DNA of 64,000 nt, from assembly GCF_025143825.1 (NCBI RefSeq), contig NZ_CP083560.1, forward strand, positions 558,001 through 622,000. Direction: 5' to 3'. Shown here piece after piece: positions 8,386 through 17,573 of this stretch (positions are counted from its first letter, which is position 1; each line of letters starts with the position of its first letter). The stretch is from Sulfitobacter sp. S223 (lineage in GTDB: Bacteria > Pseudomonadota > Alphaproteobacteria > Rhodobacterales > Rhodobacteraceae). The translations under genes and the position numbers were made by a program. The notes below the pieces were generated by a model. It searched no databases. It had not been told where the DNA came from and worked only from the letters and a program-made list of their open reading frames with translations.

Positions 8386-9102
8386 ATGACACTTATTAAG
8401 ATGCAAACCGGCGACCGTTTTGTCGCAAATAGTGCCGAAATTTTTCAGCGATATGGCGTAACGCTGGAGCTCGGATATGATTTCGAAGAGTATCGGAAGA
8501 TACTAAAATCCGCGCGCCCTGACCATGAGTTGGGCGCCCCTTACGATCCGCGACTCCGTGAAATGAATGCGAATAACGCGCTTTGGATTGTTGGTCGCAA
8601 CGTCGCCGGAGATGTTATCCATACGCAAGCTTTACGCATGTTGGATAATCATTCGCTATCGGTCGGAGAGTATTTTTCGCGCCGTTTTCGTGAATTTCCG
8701 CCGTCCGTACCGGCGCTTGATCTGGAGCGTTCGCGTTTTCGTGCAGGGCCGGGGGCCATGCGGATGTTCGGATCTGTAGCCTACCATGGAGAGTTCTGGA
8801 TCGCGCCAGGCGCAGAAAGCCTGCGCGGCCAAGGCATGTCTTGCGTTCTGGGGCGCTATGGCTTCTACGAAGCGATTCAGCATTGGGACCCAGACCACGT
8901 GGTGGCGTTCATGGCCAAAGGTATTGCGTTCAAGGGGCTGGCAGAGCGTACTGGTTGGATGCACACCCAACCCGGCGCATTGCGCTGGTTTCTGCAAGGC
9001 AATGATGTCCCGATCGAGGGGTTTATGGCCTACATGGACCGGGAAGACCTGCACTATGTTCTGGAGCTTCCTCTTAACGACCTTGTCGCGATGGCAGCCT
9101 AA
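8386..9102 (+). CDS. GNAT-fold protein, possible autoinducer-synthase-like N-acyltransferase
   Basis: A 238-aa protein. I chose the ATG at 8386 because AAGGGGCG lies seven bases before it; the in-frame GTG at 8359 lacks a site. Residues 65-85 (ALWIVGRNVAGDVIHTQAL) and 147-176 (LRGQGMSCVLGRYGF ... VVAFM) resemble the central strands and the acyl-CoA-binding loop of the GNAT fold. LDLERSRF at about 111-118 recalls the ESSRF motif of LuxI-type and related N-acyl synthases. Similarity is from motif reading only and the overall family is not certain. It follows a LysR-like regulator and is bounded by a strong terminator. An unspecified acetyltransferase is the main alternative. Confidence 0.55.
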   Translation: MTLIKMQTGDRFVANSAEIFQRYGVTLELGYDFEEYRKILKSARPDHELGAPYDPRLREMNANNALWIVGRNVAGDVIHTQALRMLDNHSLSVGEYFSRRFREFPPSVPALDLERSRFRAGPGAMRMFGSVAYHGEFWIAPGAESLRGQGMSCVLGRYGFYEAIQHWDPDHVVAFMAKGIAFKGLAERTGWMHTQPGALRWFLQGNDVPIEGFMAYMDREDLHYVLELPLNDLVAMAA

Positions 9103-9125
9103 ATCTCTGAAATTAGTATGATCGC

Positions 9126-9162
9126 AAAAAAGGGCCGCTGTGCGAAACAGCGGCCCTTTTTT
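9126..9162. terminator. Bidirectional intrinsic terminator
   Basis: A perfect 10-bp stem (GGGCCGCTGT / ACAGCGGCCC) with loop GCGAA is flanked by six A on the left and six T on the right. It can therefore end both the rightward HTH/GNAT transcript and the leftward pckA transcript. Confidence 0.92.
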
Positions 9163-9180
9163 GATTAACTCCGCGCTGTA

Positions 9181-10779
9181 TCAGCGAATGATCGCAGCTT
9201 TTACTTCGTCGTCGATGTGCGGCATGTATTGCTCGAAATTGTCGGCGAACATTTTTACCAGCTTTGCCACCTGACGGTCATAGGCTTCCGGATTGTCCCA
9301 AGTGCGGCGTGGATCAAGAAGGATGTCTGCAACACCTTCGACAGATACGGGCACGTCAAATCCAAAGTTTTCGTCGGCGCGGAATTTGCCAGCCATAAGC
9401 GACCCGTCAAGAGCTGCCGTCAGCAATGCACGCGTGGCACGGATAGGCATACGGGAGCCCGTGCCGTATGCGCCACCGGTCCAGCCGGTGTTTACTAGCC
9501 AGCAAGTCGCGCCATGCTGGGCAATCTTTTCACGCAACAGGTTGCCATAGACTTCGGGGCGACGTGGCATGAACGGTGCGCCGAAGCAGGTGGAGAAGGT
9601 TGGTTCTGGCTCTGTCACGCCACGCTCTGTACCCGCTACCTTTGAGGTGAAGCCGGACAGGAAGTGGTACATCGCCTGAGCAGGTGTGAGGCGTGCAATG
9701 GGCGGCAACGTCCCGAAGGCATCGCACGTCAGCATGATGATGTTTTTCGGGTGGCCGCCAATCGCCTTCTTCGACGCATTCGAGATGTAGTGCAACGGAT
9801 ACGCACAGCGCATGTTTGCCGTCAGGCTATCATCGTCAAAGTCGAGCTCTTTGGTTTCGTCGTCGTAGATCATGTTTTCAATCACGGTGCCGAATTTCTC
9901 GGTCGTGGCGTAGATCTCGGGCTCTGCTTCAGCGCTCAGGTTGATGGTCTTGGCATAGCACCCGCCTTCGAAGTTGAAGGTACCTGTATCCGACCAGCCA
10001 TGTTCGTCATCGCCGATCAGGATGCGCTCTGGATCTGCTGATAGAGTTGTCTTGCCGGTGCCAGACAGGCCGAAGAAAATTGCTGTATCAACCGGATTGC
10101 CAACGGCATGGTTGGCTGAGCAATGCATTGGCATTACGCCTTTTTCCGGCAGCAGATAGTTCAGCAGAGAGAAAACAGATTTCTTGTTTTCGCCGGCATA
10201 CTCTGTTCCGCCAATGAGGATCATCTTGCGGTCAAAGTTCATCGCGATGACGGTCTCGGAGCGACAGTCGTGCTTCTTCGGGTCGGCCGAAAAGCTTGGG
10301 CAGTTGATGACGGTGAAATCTGCCAAGAAGTGGTCCAGTTGATCGCGGTCGGGCCGACGCATCATGTGGCGGATGAAAAGCCCGTGCCATGCCAACTCGG
10401 TTACAAAACGCACGTTGATCGCGTGTTTTGGATCTGCGCCACCGACAAGGTCCTGAACGAAATAATCGCCGCCCTTCATGTGGGTCAGCATGTCTTCGTA
10501 CAAAGCGTCAAAGCCCGCCTCGGACATTTCAGCGTTGTTTTCCCACCAGATCGTGTCTTTGACGCTGTCGCTCATGACGACGTGTTTGTCTTTGGGGGAG
10601 CGGCCTGTGAATTTTCCGGTGGTTACCAGAAACGCGCCACCTTTACCCAATGTTCCCTCATCGCGTTTGAGGGCGGTCTCAATCAACGCAGGTTCCATGA
10701 GGTTGTAATATACATTGCCGAGCCCTTTGATCCCTTGATCGTCGAGGCTGAAGTTCGGATTGACCCGTCCGGTTTGCAT
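9181..10779 (-). CDS. pckA: Phosphoenolpyruvate carboxykinase (ATP)
   Basis: Gluconeogenic enzyme converting oxaloacetate and ATP to phosphoenolpyruvate, CO2 and ADP. The 532-aa protein has the P-loop GLSGTGKTT (residues about 237-245), the oxaloacetate-binding region [12 protein letters not shown] near residue 54, the kinase-2-like metal motif LIGDDEHGW, and [13 protein letters not shown]. The start is supported by AAAGGAGA seven bases upstream. It is divergent from chvI-chvG; in other alphaproteobacteria the ChvG/ChvI system influences pckA, and the shared 400-base spacer is the likely control region. The enzyme fits acetate growth together with the ethylmalonyl-CoA pathway genes in this window. 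Confidence 0.98.
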   Translation of the reverse strand: MQTGRVNPNFSLDDQGIKGLGNVYYNLMEPALIETALKRDEGTLGKGGAFLVTTGKFTGRSPKDKHVVMSDSVKDTIWWENNAEMSEAGFDALYEDMLTHMKGGDYFVQDLVGGADPKHAINVRFVTELAWHGLFIRHMMRRPDRDQLDHFLADFTVINCPSFSADPKKHDCRSETVIAMNFDRKMILIGGTEYAGENKKSVFSLLNYLLPEKGVMPMHCSANHAVGNPVDTAIFFGLSGTGKTTLSADPERILIGDDEHGWSDTGTFNFEGGCYAKTINLSAEAEPEIYATTEKFGTVIENMIYDDETKELDFDDDSLTANMRCAYPLHYISNASKKAIGGHPKNIIMLTCDAFGTLPPIARLTPAQAMYHFLSGFTSKVAGTERGVTEPEPTFSTCFGAPFMPRRPEVYGNLLREKIAQHGATCWLVNTGWTGGAYGTGSRMPIRATRALLTAALDGSLMAGKFRADENFGFDVPVSVEGVADILLDPRRTWDNPEAYDRQVAKLVKMFADNFEQYMPHIDDEVKAAIIR

Positions 10780-11180
10780 GCAATGTCTCCTTTGGAAACT
10801 GCGCGTCTAGCGCAGCGTAATGGGGAATGCCCGGGACCAGAAGCGCACGGGCATCAATGGAATGTCGGCCTCTTAACACGATGATTTGCAGGTTGAACAG
10901 GCGCGTTTGCACAGTTAGCGCCACCACGTAGCCAATTGCCGCAGTACACGACACAATGGCGCGCTTTCGCCTGTGTATGGTTCTGTTGAGTGGGGTTTTG
11001 ATGGCCGGGCGCAGTATCATCGGCGATTAGGTGAGGCAATTTAGCCATTCATAAACAAATTATGTCCCAAATATGACCGTACTATCCACTGATTCGCACT
11101 TTAGGATTGATTCGACAGCAAAAGGAGTGATCAATGCTTGGAAAAACAAAAATACATTGAGCAGCACAAGGAAACAGGCA
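10780..11180. promoter_or_regulatory. Divergent pckA / chvI intergenic region
   Basis: About 400 bases separate the divergent starts of pckA and chvI. I see the pckA ribosome binding site at the left end and a GGAAAC site just before chvI. In between are AT-rich stretches around 11040-11080, but no promoter hexamer pair that I would defend and no convincing small gene. An in-frame extension of chvI back to 11073 lacks a ribosome binding site and conserved residues, so it was not used. Confidence 0.5.
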
Positions 11181-11882
11181 ATGTCAAAAATTGCATTGGT
11201 CGACGACGACAGGAATATCCTGACGTCCGTCTCGATGACTCTTGAAGCCGAAGGTTTTGAGGTGGAAACTTATAATGACGGTCAGGCCGCATTGGACGCG
11301 TTTAACAAGCGTATGCCCGATATGGCCGTGCTTGATATCAAGATGCCGCGGATGGATGGAATGGACCTGCTCCAGCGCCTGCGCCAGAAAACTGCAATGC
11401 CGGTGATTTTTCTCACATCTAAAGATGATGAGATTGACGAAGTTCTGGGCCTGCGCATGGGGGCCGATGACTATGTGAAAAAGCCGTTCTCGCAGCGGCT
11501 GCTGGTAGAACGCATTCGTGCGCTGCTGCGCCGTCAGGACGCGGTTGCCACCGATGAGGTCGGCGATACCGAAGAGACAAAGGTAATGGAGCGCGGCGAC
11601 TTGCGGATGGACCCGCTCCGTCATGCCGTCAGCTGGAAGGGCAAAGATGTATCCCTGACAGTCACAGAATTTCTTTTGTTGCAGGCATTGGCGCAACGGC
11701 CAGGGTTCGTAAAGTCGCGCGATCAGTTGATGGACGTGGCCTATGACGATCAAGTTTATGTGGATGACCGCACAATTGACAGTCATATCAAACGCCTGCG
11801 TAAGAAGATGCGGACCGCGGATGATGAATTCTCCGCGATTGAGACACTTTACGGGATCGGCTACAGGTATAACGAAGAGTGA
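11181..11882 (+). CDS. chvI: Response regulator ChvI
   Basis: OmpR-class response regulator of the ChvG/ChvI (ExoS/ChvI) two-component system that controls envelope, acid and host-interaction responses in alphaproteobacteria. The 233-aa form starts at the ATG at 11181 ([14 protein letters not shown]) with AGGAAAC upstream. The receiver domain has acidic residues 8-10, phospho-acceptor Asp52 (LDIKMP) and Lys in YVKKPF. The C-terminal winged-helix DNA-binding domain ends [16 protein letters not shown] ... [10 protein letters not shown]. It is followed nine bases later by the kinase gene. Confidence 0.96.
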   Translation: MSKIALVDDDRNILTSVSMTLEAEGFEVETYNDGQAALDAFNKRMPDMAVLDIKMPRMDGMDLLQRLRQKTAMPVIFLTSKDDEIDEVLGLRMGADDYVKKPFSQRLLVERIRALLRRQDAVATDEVGDTEETKVMERGDLRMDPLRHAVSWKGKDVSLTVTEFLLLQALAQRPGFVKSRDQLMDVAYDDQVYVDDRTIDSHIKRLRKKMRTADDEFSAIETLYGIGYRYNEE

Positions 11883-11891
11883 TCCGGTATC

Positions 11892-13610
11892 ATGGCGATT
11901 GCCGAAAGGAACTTCGTGCGCGATCTGACACCAGCAAGACGTGATGGTGATGTTGTTCTGGGGGACGATTGGGTCGCCCCAGACAGTGCTGCACCAAATG
12001 AAATCAGAGCCCGCCGCGAACGGCGGGGGCTGTTTTCATTGCGTGCGTCGCCGCTGACGCGGAAAATCATTACCTTCAATCTGATTGCTTTGAATGTTCT
12101 GGTCGCCGGAATCCTTTATCTCAATTCCTCGCGCGAAAGCCTCGCTGTACAGCGTGCGGCCTCACTTGTTTCCGAAGCTGAGCTGATTGCAGATGTGATC
12201 GAAGCGCAGCTGCCGGAAGGGCAATCCGTAGATTTGTCGACCGGTGAAGGCGTGGATATAGACAAAACTCTGTCAGGGCTTGACCTGCGCAGTGGTATTC
12301 AGGTGTTCATCTTTGATCCGGACGGTGCTTTGATCTCTCGTTTCGAAGGCGCCAGTGATGCCCGTGCCGAAGGGCGTGCAGATGGAACCGAGAGCAAGAC
12401 AATATTGACTGATGGCCTGAGTTGGTTGTGGAATGCTGTATCTTCTCCGTTTCGGGGCAATGGTCAGCCAGTGTCTATCGAAGATCGGTTGAAGCCGGTC
12501 ATTGCTGCCGCTCTCGTGAATGGTGCTCAAATCAAGGAGGAGCACGACGACGAAGGTGCTACTCTGCTGGCCGTGGCCACTCCGATTGAGTTTGGCAACA
12601 CATCAATCGGCGCGGTTGCCATTGCGAGCGCTAGCGGTGAGATTGACCGCCTCGTTCGAGGTGAGCGCGAGCGGGTGCTGCAAATGTTTATTATCGCAAC
12701 CCTCGTGTCCATCGGTTTGAGCCTCGTTCTGGCCTCGACCATCGCAAACCCTTTGGCTGATCTGGCTGCTGCGGCAGAATTGGGACGTGACAAAGACGCC
12801 CGCAAGATGAACCCCGGCCGTATCCGCATCCCTGATTTGACGGCGCGCCCCGATGAGATTGGTCGCTTGTCCGCCGCTTTGCGCGGAATGGTCTCCGCAC
12901 TTTACAACCGCATTGAAGGGAATGAACAGTTCGCTGCAGATGTGGCACATGAAATCAAGAACCCGCTTGCTTCGCTGCGCTCGGCTGTTGGCACGTTGCG
13001 TATGATCAAGCGTGAAGACCAGCGGGAAAAGTTGCTGGATGTGATTGACCACGACGTGCGACGCCTTGACCGTTTGGTTAGTGACATTTCGAACGCCTCC
13101 CGTCTCGACAGCGAGCTGGTAAAGGAAGAGGAAGAGCCTTTCGACCTGGTGAACATGCTGGGGAATCTGGGGCAATATCTGGGCGAGGACGCCAAGAGCA
13201 AAGGCATCGACTTTATCGTCGATCTGCCGAAAGACTCGATTGTTGTGCAGGGACTTGAAGCCCGTCTTGCACAGGTTTTTGTGAACTTAATCACCAATGC
13301 GATTTCGTTCTGTGAGGATGGTGATGCAATACGCGTCTGGGCGCGTAAGCGTGAAAACCGGGTCCTTGTGGTGGTTGAAGACACTGGTCCAGGCATTCCG
13401 GATCAGGCGCTTGGCAAGATTTTCAAGCGCTTCTATTCGGAACGACCTGAAGAGCACTTTGGCAATAACTCCGGTCTCGGACTTGCGATTTCCAAACAGA
13501 TTGTCGAAGCGCACGGTGGTGTGATCTGGGCCGAGAACATCCGGCCGACCGATGCTGACATAACTTCTGACCCACTCGGCGCGCGTTTTGTCGTAGGCTT
13601 GCCGATCTAG
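11892..13610 (+). CDS. chvG: Sensor histidine kinase ChvG
   Basis: Inner-membrane sensor kinase partner of ChvI. The 572-aa protein has a cytoplasmic N-terminus of about 55 residues, a first membrane segment (FNLIALNVLVAGILYL), a periplasmic sensing domain of about 200 residues, a second membrane segment (LQMFIIATLVSIGLSLVLAS), a HAMP region and an HisKA domain with the phospho-acceptor His in DVAHEIKNPLASLR. The ATPase domain has N-box FVNLITNAISF, DTGPGIPDQ and GLGLAISKQIVEAHGG. It is transcribed with chvI and with the downstream hprK-rapZ-PTS genes. Confidence 0.96.
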   Translation: MAIAERNFVRDLTPARRDGDVVLGDDWVAPDSAAPNEIRARRERRGLFSLRASPLTRKIITFNLIALNVLVAGILYLNSSRESLAVQRAASLVSEAELIADVIEAQLPEGQSVDLSTGEGVDIDKTLSGLDLRSGIQVFIFDPDGALISRFEGASDARAEGRADGTESKTILTDGLSWLWNAVSSPFRGNGQPVSIEDRLKPVIAAALVNGAQIKEEHDDEGATLLAVATPIEFGNTSIGAVAIASASGEIDRLVRGERERVLQMFIIATLVSIGLSLVLASTIANPLADLAAAAELGRDKDARKMNPGRIRIPDLTARPDEIGRLSAALRGMVSALYNRIEGNEQFAADVAHEIKNPLASLRSAVGTLRMIKREDQREKLLDVIDHDVRRLDRLVSDISNASRLDSELVKEEEEPFDLVNMLGNLGQYLGEDAKSKGIDFIVDLPKDSIVVQGLEARLAQVFVNLITNAISFCEDGDAIRVWARKRENRVLVVVEDTGPGIPDQALGKIFKRFYSERPEEHFGNNSGLGLAISKQIVEAHGGVIWAENIRPTDADITSDPLGARFVVGLPI

Positions 13611-13612
13611 AC

Positions 13613-14044
13613 ATGACTGCTCAAAGCCTGATCCTGCATGGCACCTGTGTTGACGTGGCGGGCAAAGGTGTCCTGATTACGGGAGCATCGGGTAGTGGTA
13701 AGTCATCTTTGGCGCTACAGCTTATGGCGTTAGGAGCAGCGTTGGTTTCGGATGACCGTACTCGGTTGACCTTGGAAAGTGGCAGAATTCGTGCGGCCCC
13801 GCCCCCATCTATTGCTGGATTGATCGAAGCGCGCGGCGTTGGAATACTTCACACAGGTCATACCAAGCAAACTTTGGTGCACCTTGTCGTGGACATGGAC
13901 GTGATTGAAACAAAGCGCCTTCCTGACGCGCATAGTACTACACTGCTGGACATACCGGTACGATGCCTGCACAAAGTTGACGCACCCTATTTTCCTGCGG
14001 CGCTTATTGCTTATCTTGCAGGAAGCGGACCCGAGGTATCATGA
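13613..14044 (+). CDS. hprK: HPr kinase/phosphorylase, short alphaproteobacterial form
   Basis: Phosphorylates and dephosphorylates a serine of HPr, linking PTS state to metabolism. At 143 aa it lacks the N-terminal domain of the Firmicutes enzyme and consists of the catalytic core only, the normal alphaproteobacterial form. The P-loop GASGSGKSS is at residues about 24-32 and ALVSDDRTRL matches the family strand with its acidic residues. The gene starts two bases after chvG and its stop overlaps rapZ by four bases (ATGA). The predicted substrate HPr is encoded at 15339-15608 with Ser46 present. Confidence 0.93.
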   Translation: MTAQSLILHGTCVDVAGKGVLITGASGSGKSSLALQLMALGAALVSDDRTRLTLESGRIRAAPPPSIAGLIEARGVGILHTGHTKQTLVHLVVDMDVIETKRLPDAHSTTLLDIPVRCLHKVDAPYFPAALIAYLAGSGPEVS

Positions 14045-14937
14045 CAGCTCCAGACCATCCACTTCGTCGCATCGTCTTCGTCACCGGCCCTTCGGGGGCG
14101 GGCCTATCGTCTACACTGAACGTGCTAGAGGACGCGGGATTTGAGGTTATCGACAATCTTCCAATGAGACTGCTTCCACTCCTCTTTGAGGATCAGGACC
14201 AAAGCCGACCTCTTGCTCTTGGAATTGATGCACGTAACCGCGACTTTTCGACGAACACCGTAATTGATTTGTTGGGGCATTTGGCAAGCCGTCCGGGCGT
14301 GTTGGCTGAAATGGTATTTCTGGATTGCAGTACTGATGTGCTCTTGCGTCGTTTTTCAGAGACACGCCGTCGTCATCCAATGGCACCAGCGGATCGTCCT
14401 GGTGAGGGCATAGAGGCCGAGCAGCAACTGCTGGAGCCTCTGCGGGCGCGTGCGGATGTGTTGATAGATACATCAGACATTAACGTGCACGAATTGCGGG
14501 CCGAGGTGGAGCATTGGTTTGCACCCGGTGGTAAGCGGCAAATGACTGTTACAGTGCAGTCTTTTTCATACAAGCGCGGTCTGCCGCGGTCCGTGGACAT
14601 GGTTTATGATTGCCGCTTTCTGAAGAACCCATATTGGGAGCCCAGTTTGCGGGAGATGAACGGAACCGATCCGCGCGTGGCAGCACATGTCGCTACTGAT
14701 CCGCGCTATGAAGAGTTCGCGCAGAAGGTTCTGGATATGAGCCTGCTTATTCTGCCAGCCTGCCGTGAAGAGGGGAAAAGCCATTTCTCCATCGCTTTCG
14801 GTTGCACCGGAGGTCAGCACAGGTCTGTGACCCTTGCGGAAAGCCATGCTTTGCGGCTTGCAGAGGAGGGCTGGCAAGTGTCAATAAGGCACAGAGAATT
14901 GAGCGCGCGGCAACGAATAGGGACGCAAGATACGTGA
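14041..14937 (+). CDS. rapZ: RapZ family nucleotide-binding protein (YvcJ/YhbJ)
   Basis: RapZ-family protein, in other bacteria an RNase adaptor that binds nucleotides and controls amino-sugar synthesis; its role in this group is not settled. The 298-aa protein shows the family N-terminus VTGPSGAGLSSTLNVLEDAGF, DNLP, and the conserved C-terminal domain (FSYKRGLPRSVDMVYDCRFLKNP; FGCTGGQHRSVTLAE). The Walker A lysine or arginine expected before the Ser is replaced by Leu22 (codon cta), which may weaken or abolish NTP binding. It overlaps hprK upstream and the EIIA gene downstream (GTGA). Confidence 0.93.
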   Translation: MTAPDHPLRRIVFVTGPSGAGLSSTLNVLEDAGFEVIDNLPMRLLPLLFEDQDQSRPLALGIDARNRDFSTNTVIDLLGHLASRPGVLAEMVFLDCSTDVLLRRFSETRRRHPMAPADRPGEGIEAEQQLLEPLRARADVLIDTSDINVHELRAEVEHWFAPGGKRQMTVTVQSFSYKRGLPRSVDMVYDCRFLKNPYWEPSLREMNGTDPRVAAHVATDPRYEEFAQKVLDMSLLILPACREEGKSHFSIAFGCTGGQHRSVTLAESHALRLAEEGWQVSIRHRELSARQRIGTQDT

Positions 14938-15326
14938 TTGGCATTGTGATCGTGGCACATGGCGGACTGGCCCGTGAATATCTTGCGGCGATCGAACATG
15001 TGGTCGGATCCCAGAATGGTGTCCGCGCAATTGAAATCCGTGCAGACCATGACCGCGCTGCCAAGCAGGCCGAGATTTGCGAAGCCGCTGATGCTGTAGA
15101 TACGGGGCAGGGCGTGGTTGTAGTCACGGATCTGTTCGGAGGCTCTCCGTCAAATCTAAGCTTGCTTGCCTGTCAGCCGGCTGGGCGCCGCATTATATAC
15201 GGCGCAAATCTTCCCATGCTAATCAAGCTGGCGAAAAGCCGTGACAAGCCAGTGCCCGAAGCAGTTCGCGCTGCGCTTGAAGCTGGCAAGAAATATATTG
15301 ATGCGCAAAACGTCAGTACTGAATAA
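14934..15326 (+). CDS. PTS EIIA component, mannose-family type
   Basis: Soluble 130-aa phosphotransferase domain of the EIIA(Man) fold. I chose the GTG at 14934, which overlaps the rapZ stop and gives MIGIVIVAHGGLARE with active-site His9; the longer frame starts inside rapZ. Further motifs are VVVVTDLFGGSPSN and GANLPMLIKLA. No sugar-specific EIIB or EIIC is nearby. As in other alphaproteobacteria it is presumed to be a regulatory PTS component that accepts phosphate from HPr rather than a transporter part. It lies 12 bases before ptsH. Confidence 0.93.
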   Translation: MIGIVIVAHGGLAREYLAAIEHVVGSQNGVRAIEIRADHDRAAKQAEICEAADAVDTGQGVVVVTDLFGGSPSNLSLLACQPAGRRIIYGANLPMLIKLAKSRDKPVPEAVRAALEAGKKYIDAQNVSTE

Positions 15327-15338
15327 CAGGGCAAACCC

Positions 15339-15608
15339 ATGACCAATATCACTCTTGAGATCGTGAACGAAAAAGGTTTGCACGCGCGCGCGTCCGCGAA
15401 ACTGGTCGAAGTCGTTGAGGGCTTTGATGCAAGTGCAGAGGTGTCCAAGGACGGGATGAACGCGTCCGGCGATAGTATCATGGGGCTTTTAATGTTGGCA
15501 GCAGCCAAGGGAAGCTTTATTGACGTGGAAACTTCCGGCCCTGATGCAGAGGCGCTTGCCAGCGCACTGACAGCGCTGGTGGCCGATAAATTTGGTGAGG
15601 GCATGTAG
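15339..15608 (+). CDS. ptsH: HPr family phosphocarrier protein
   Basis: Small phosphocarrier of 89 aa that passes phosphate from enzyme I to EIIA proteins. The active-site His15 is in GLHARASAKL and the regulatory Ser46 in ASGDSIMGLLMLAA, the site for HPr kinase. Together with hprK and EIIA just upstream this gives a regulatory PTS without a sugar permease; enzyme I must lie elsewhere because no ptsI or ptsP is in the window. It is probably co-transcribed with the acyltransferase gene 36 bases downstream. Confidence 0.95.
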   Translation: MTNITLEIVNEKGLHARASAKLVEVVEGFDASAEVSKDGMNASGDSIMGLLMLAAAKGSFIDVETSGPDAEALASALTALVADKFGEGM

Positions 15609-15644
15609 CGTACCGCGCCCGAAGTTGCAGCGAGGTCACCTTAC

Positions 15645-16538
15645 GTGACAGAGAAAACTCAAATCGTTGGTTCGGACGCACCTAACGGCGAAGCCGCTGA
15701 ACAGGTGAGTTTCACTCACTATGACCGGCGCAGCTTGTCATATGCCTCCACTTTCGAGGACCCTTGGAAGTCACGGATGATATCCGCGATCGAGCTGTTC
15801 ACCGGAAAACTGAAGATCCTTCAGATGATCCGGCAATTTGAAAAGCGCGGAGCGCCAAGCGGGCAGGCATTCTGGCGCGCGGCGCTTGATACAATGGGGA
15901 TCGACCTCACAACGCCGCAAGAGCAGCTAGACCTGATCCCCAAAGAGGGGCCGGTAATCGTTGTGGCGAACCATCCACACGGTATGGTGGATGGCATGAT
16001 TTTTGCTGACCTGATTGGACGCGTGCGCCCTGACTACCGAATCCTGACCCGATCTTTGCTGACCTCCATTGACGAAGTGGCAGGCAGCTACATGATCCCT
16101 GTACCCTTTCCGCATGATCCTGATGCACAACGCAAAGGCGTTGAAATGCGGGCAAAGGCGATGGCCCATCTTAAAAGCGGCGGCGTTGTCGCGCTGTTCC
16201 CATCCGGTGTTGTCGCGGCGTCAGATACATGGTGGGGTCCTGCAATTGAGGCGGAATGGAACGTTTTTACGGCCAAGATGATCCGCCGTTCAGGAGCGCA
16301 GGTTGTGCCGTTAAAATTTCCAGGCCAGAACAGCCGCGCCTATCAGATTGCTAATCAAATTTCCCCGATGCTGCGGCAGGGGTTATTGCTGCATGAGATA
16401 GCACATAGCTGCAACAAGCCTCAGGCGCCCGTCGTCGGCGCGCCTATTTCCCAATCCAAGATCGACGCACGCGCGGATGATCCTCGCGCTTTTATGGCGT
16501 GGCTACGGGATCTCACGCTAGGATTAGACGCAAACTGA
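15645..16538 (+). CDS. Lysophospholipid acyltransferase (PlsC-like) family protein
   Basis: A 297-aa protein of the PlsC/LPLAT superfamily. The acyltransferase motif is NHPHGMVDG near residue 107, matching the NHPxGxxDG subtype seen in hemolysin-like and ornithine-lipid-related acyltransferases. A second block is VALFPSGVVAASDTWWGPA, where the substrate-binding glycine/proline region is expected. It has a GTG start with GAGG about ten bases upstream. It is the last gene of the chvI operon and converges on hbd with a one-base gap. Acyl transfer to a membrane-lipid precursor is likely; the exact acceptor is unknown. Confidence 0.8.
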   Translation: MTEKTQIVGSDAPNGEAAEQVSFTHYDRRSLSYASTFEDPWKSRMISAIELFTGKLKILQMIRQFEKRGAPSGQAFWRAALDTMGIDLTTPQEQLDLIPKEGPVIVVANHPHGMVDGMIFADLIGRVRPDYRILTRSLLTSIDEVAGSYMIPVPFPHDPDAQRKGVEMRAKAMAHLKSGGVVALFPSGVVAASDTWWGPAIEAEWNVFTAKMIRRSGAQVVPLKFPGQNSRAYQIANQISPMLRQGLLLHEIAHSCNKPQAPVVGAPISQSKIDARADDPRAFMAWLRDLTLGLDAN

Positions 16539-16539
16539 A

Positions 16540-17415
16540 TTAGCGTGTCGGCACCGGGACATCGCCACGGTAATCGTAAAATCCGCGCTGTGTCTTCCGG
16601 CCTAGCCAGCCGGCCTCGACGTATTTGGTCAAGAGGGGGCAGGGCCGATATTTGGTATCTGCAAGACCATCATGCAGGACGTTCATGATCGCGAGGCATG
16701 TATCCAGCCCGATAAAATCAGCAAGTTCCAGCGGCCCCATCGGATGGTTCGCACCCAGTTTCATGGAGCTATCGATCGACTTCACATTACCGACACCTTC
16801 ATAGAGAGTATAAACCGCTTCGTTGATCATTGGCATCAATATCCGGTTCACAATGAAGGCAGGAAAATCCTCGGCAGAGGCAGAGGTCTTTTCCAACCTA
16901 TCCACGACGGCCTTGCAGGCTGCGAAAGTTTCTTCATCCGTGGCGATCCCGCGAATCAGCTCAACCAGTTGCATCACTGGCACAGGATTCATGAAGTGAA
17001 ATCCCATAAACTTTTCCGGTCGGTCCGTGCGGCTTGCCAGACGGGTGATAGAGATTGACGACGTATTCGAGGTAAGGATTGTCTCGGGCTTGAGGTGGGG
17101 CAAAAGGTCCTCGAAGATCGCCTGCTTGACTGTTTCACGCTCGGTAGCGGCCTCAATGATAAGGTCAGAAGGACCCAGATCGGTTAGTGTTTTCGTTGTT
17201 TTGATGCGTCCCAGCGCTGCATTCATATCTGCTTCGCTGATTTTTCCACGACCAACCTGACGGGACATGTTCCCACGCATGATTTCCATAGCAGACTTCA
17301 GAGAGTCTTCGCTGATGTCGTTCAGCATCACGTCATAACCTGCCAGTGACATTACATGTGCAATGCCGTTGCCCATCTGCCCTGCGCCGACGATGCCGAT
17401 TGTCTGGATGTCCAT
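16540..17415 (-). CDS. hbd: 3-hydroxybutyryl-CoA dehydrogenase
   Basis: NAD(P)-dependent oxidoreductase interconverting acetoacetyl-CoA and 3-hydroxybutyryl-CoA, used in fatty-acid, polyhydroxybutyrate and ethylmalonyl-CoA metabolism. The 291-aa protein has the Rossmann motif GIVGAGQMGNGIAHV at residues 7-21, the catalytic region FMGFHFMNPVPVMQLVE, and the C-terminal domain NHPMGPLELADFIGLDTCLAIM. AAGGAACG precedes the ATG. In related genomes this gene usually follows etfBA; here etfBA lies about 7.4 kb away on the same strand with other genes between. Confidence 0.94.
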   Translation of the reverse strand: MDIQTIGIVGAGQMGNGIAHVMSLAGYDVMLNDISEDSLKSAMEIMRGNMSRQVGRGKISEADMNAALGRIKTTKTLTDLGPSDLIIEAATERETVKQAIFEDLLPHLKPETILTSNTSSISITRLASRTDRPEKFMGFHFMNPVPVMQLVELIRGIATDEETFAACKAVVDRLEKTSASAEDFPAFIVNRILMPMINEAVYTLYEGVGNVKSIDSSMKLGANHPMGPLELADFIGLDTCLAIMNVLHDGLADTKYRPCPLLTKYVEAGWLGRKTQRGFYDYRGDVPVPTR

Positions 17416-17573
17416 GGGGTGCGTTCCTTTGCTGAGATCGCTGTAGCTTACGGTGGACAGTCGCCCCGCCGCAAGGGCTGTCGCACCGGAAAAAATGTCT
17501 CAAATCTGTTCTTTAAGCGAATCGTAAGAGCCAGCTGAACATAGTGCCAGCGGGTGAGAAAAAGGTGGGTGCA

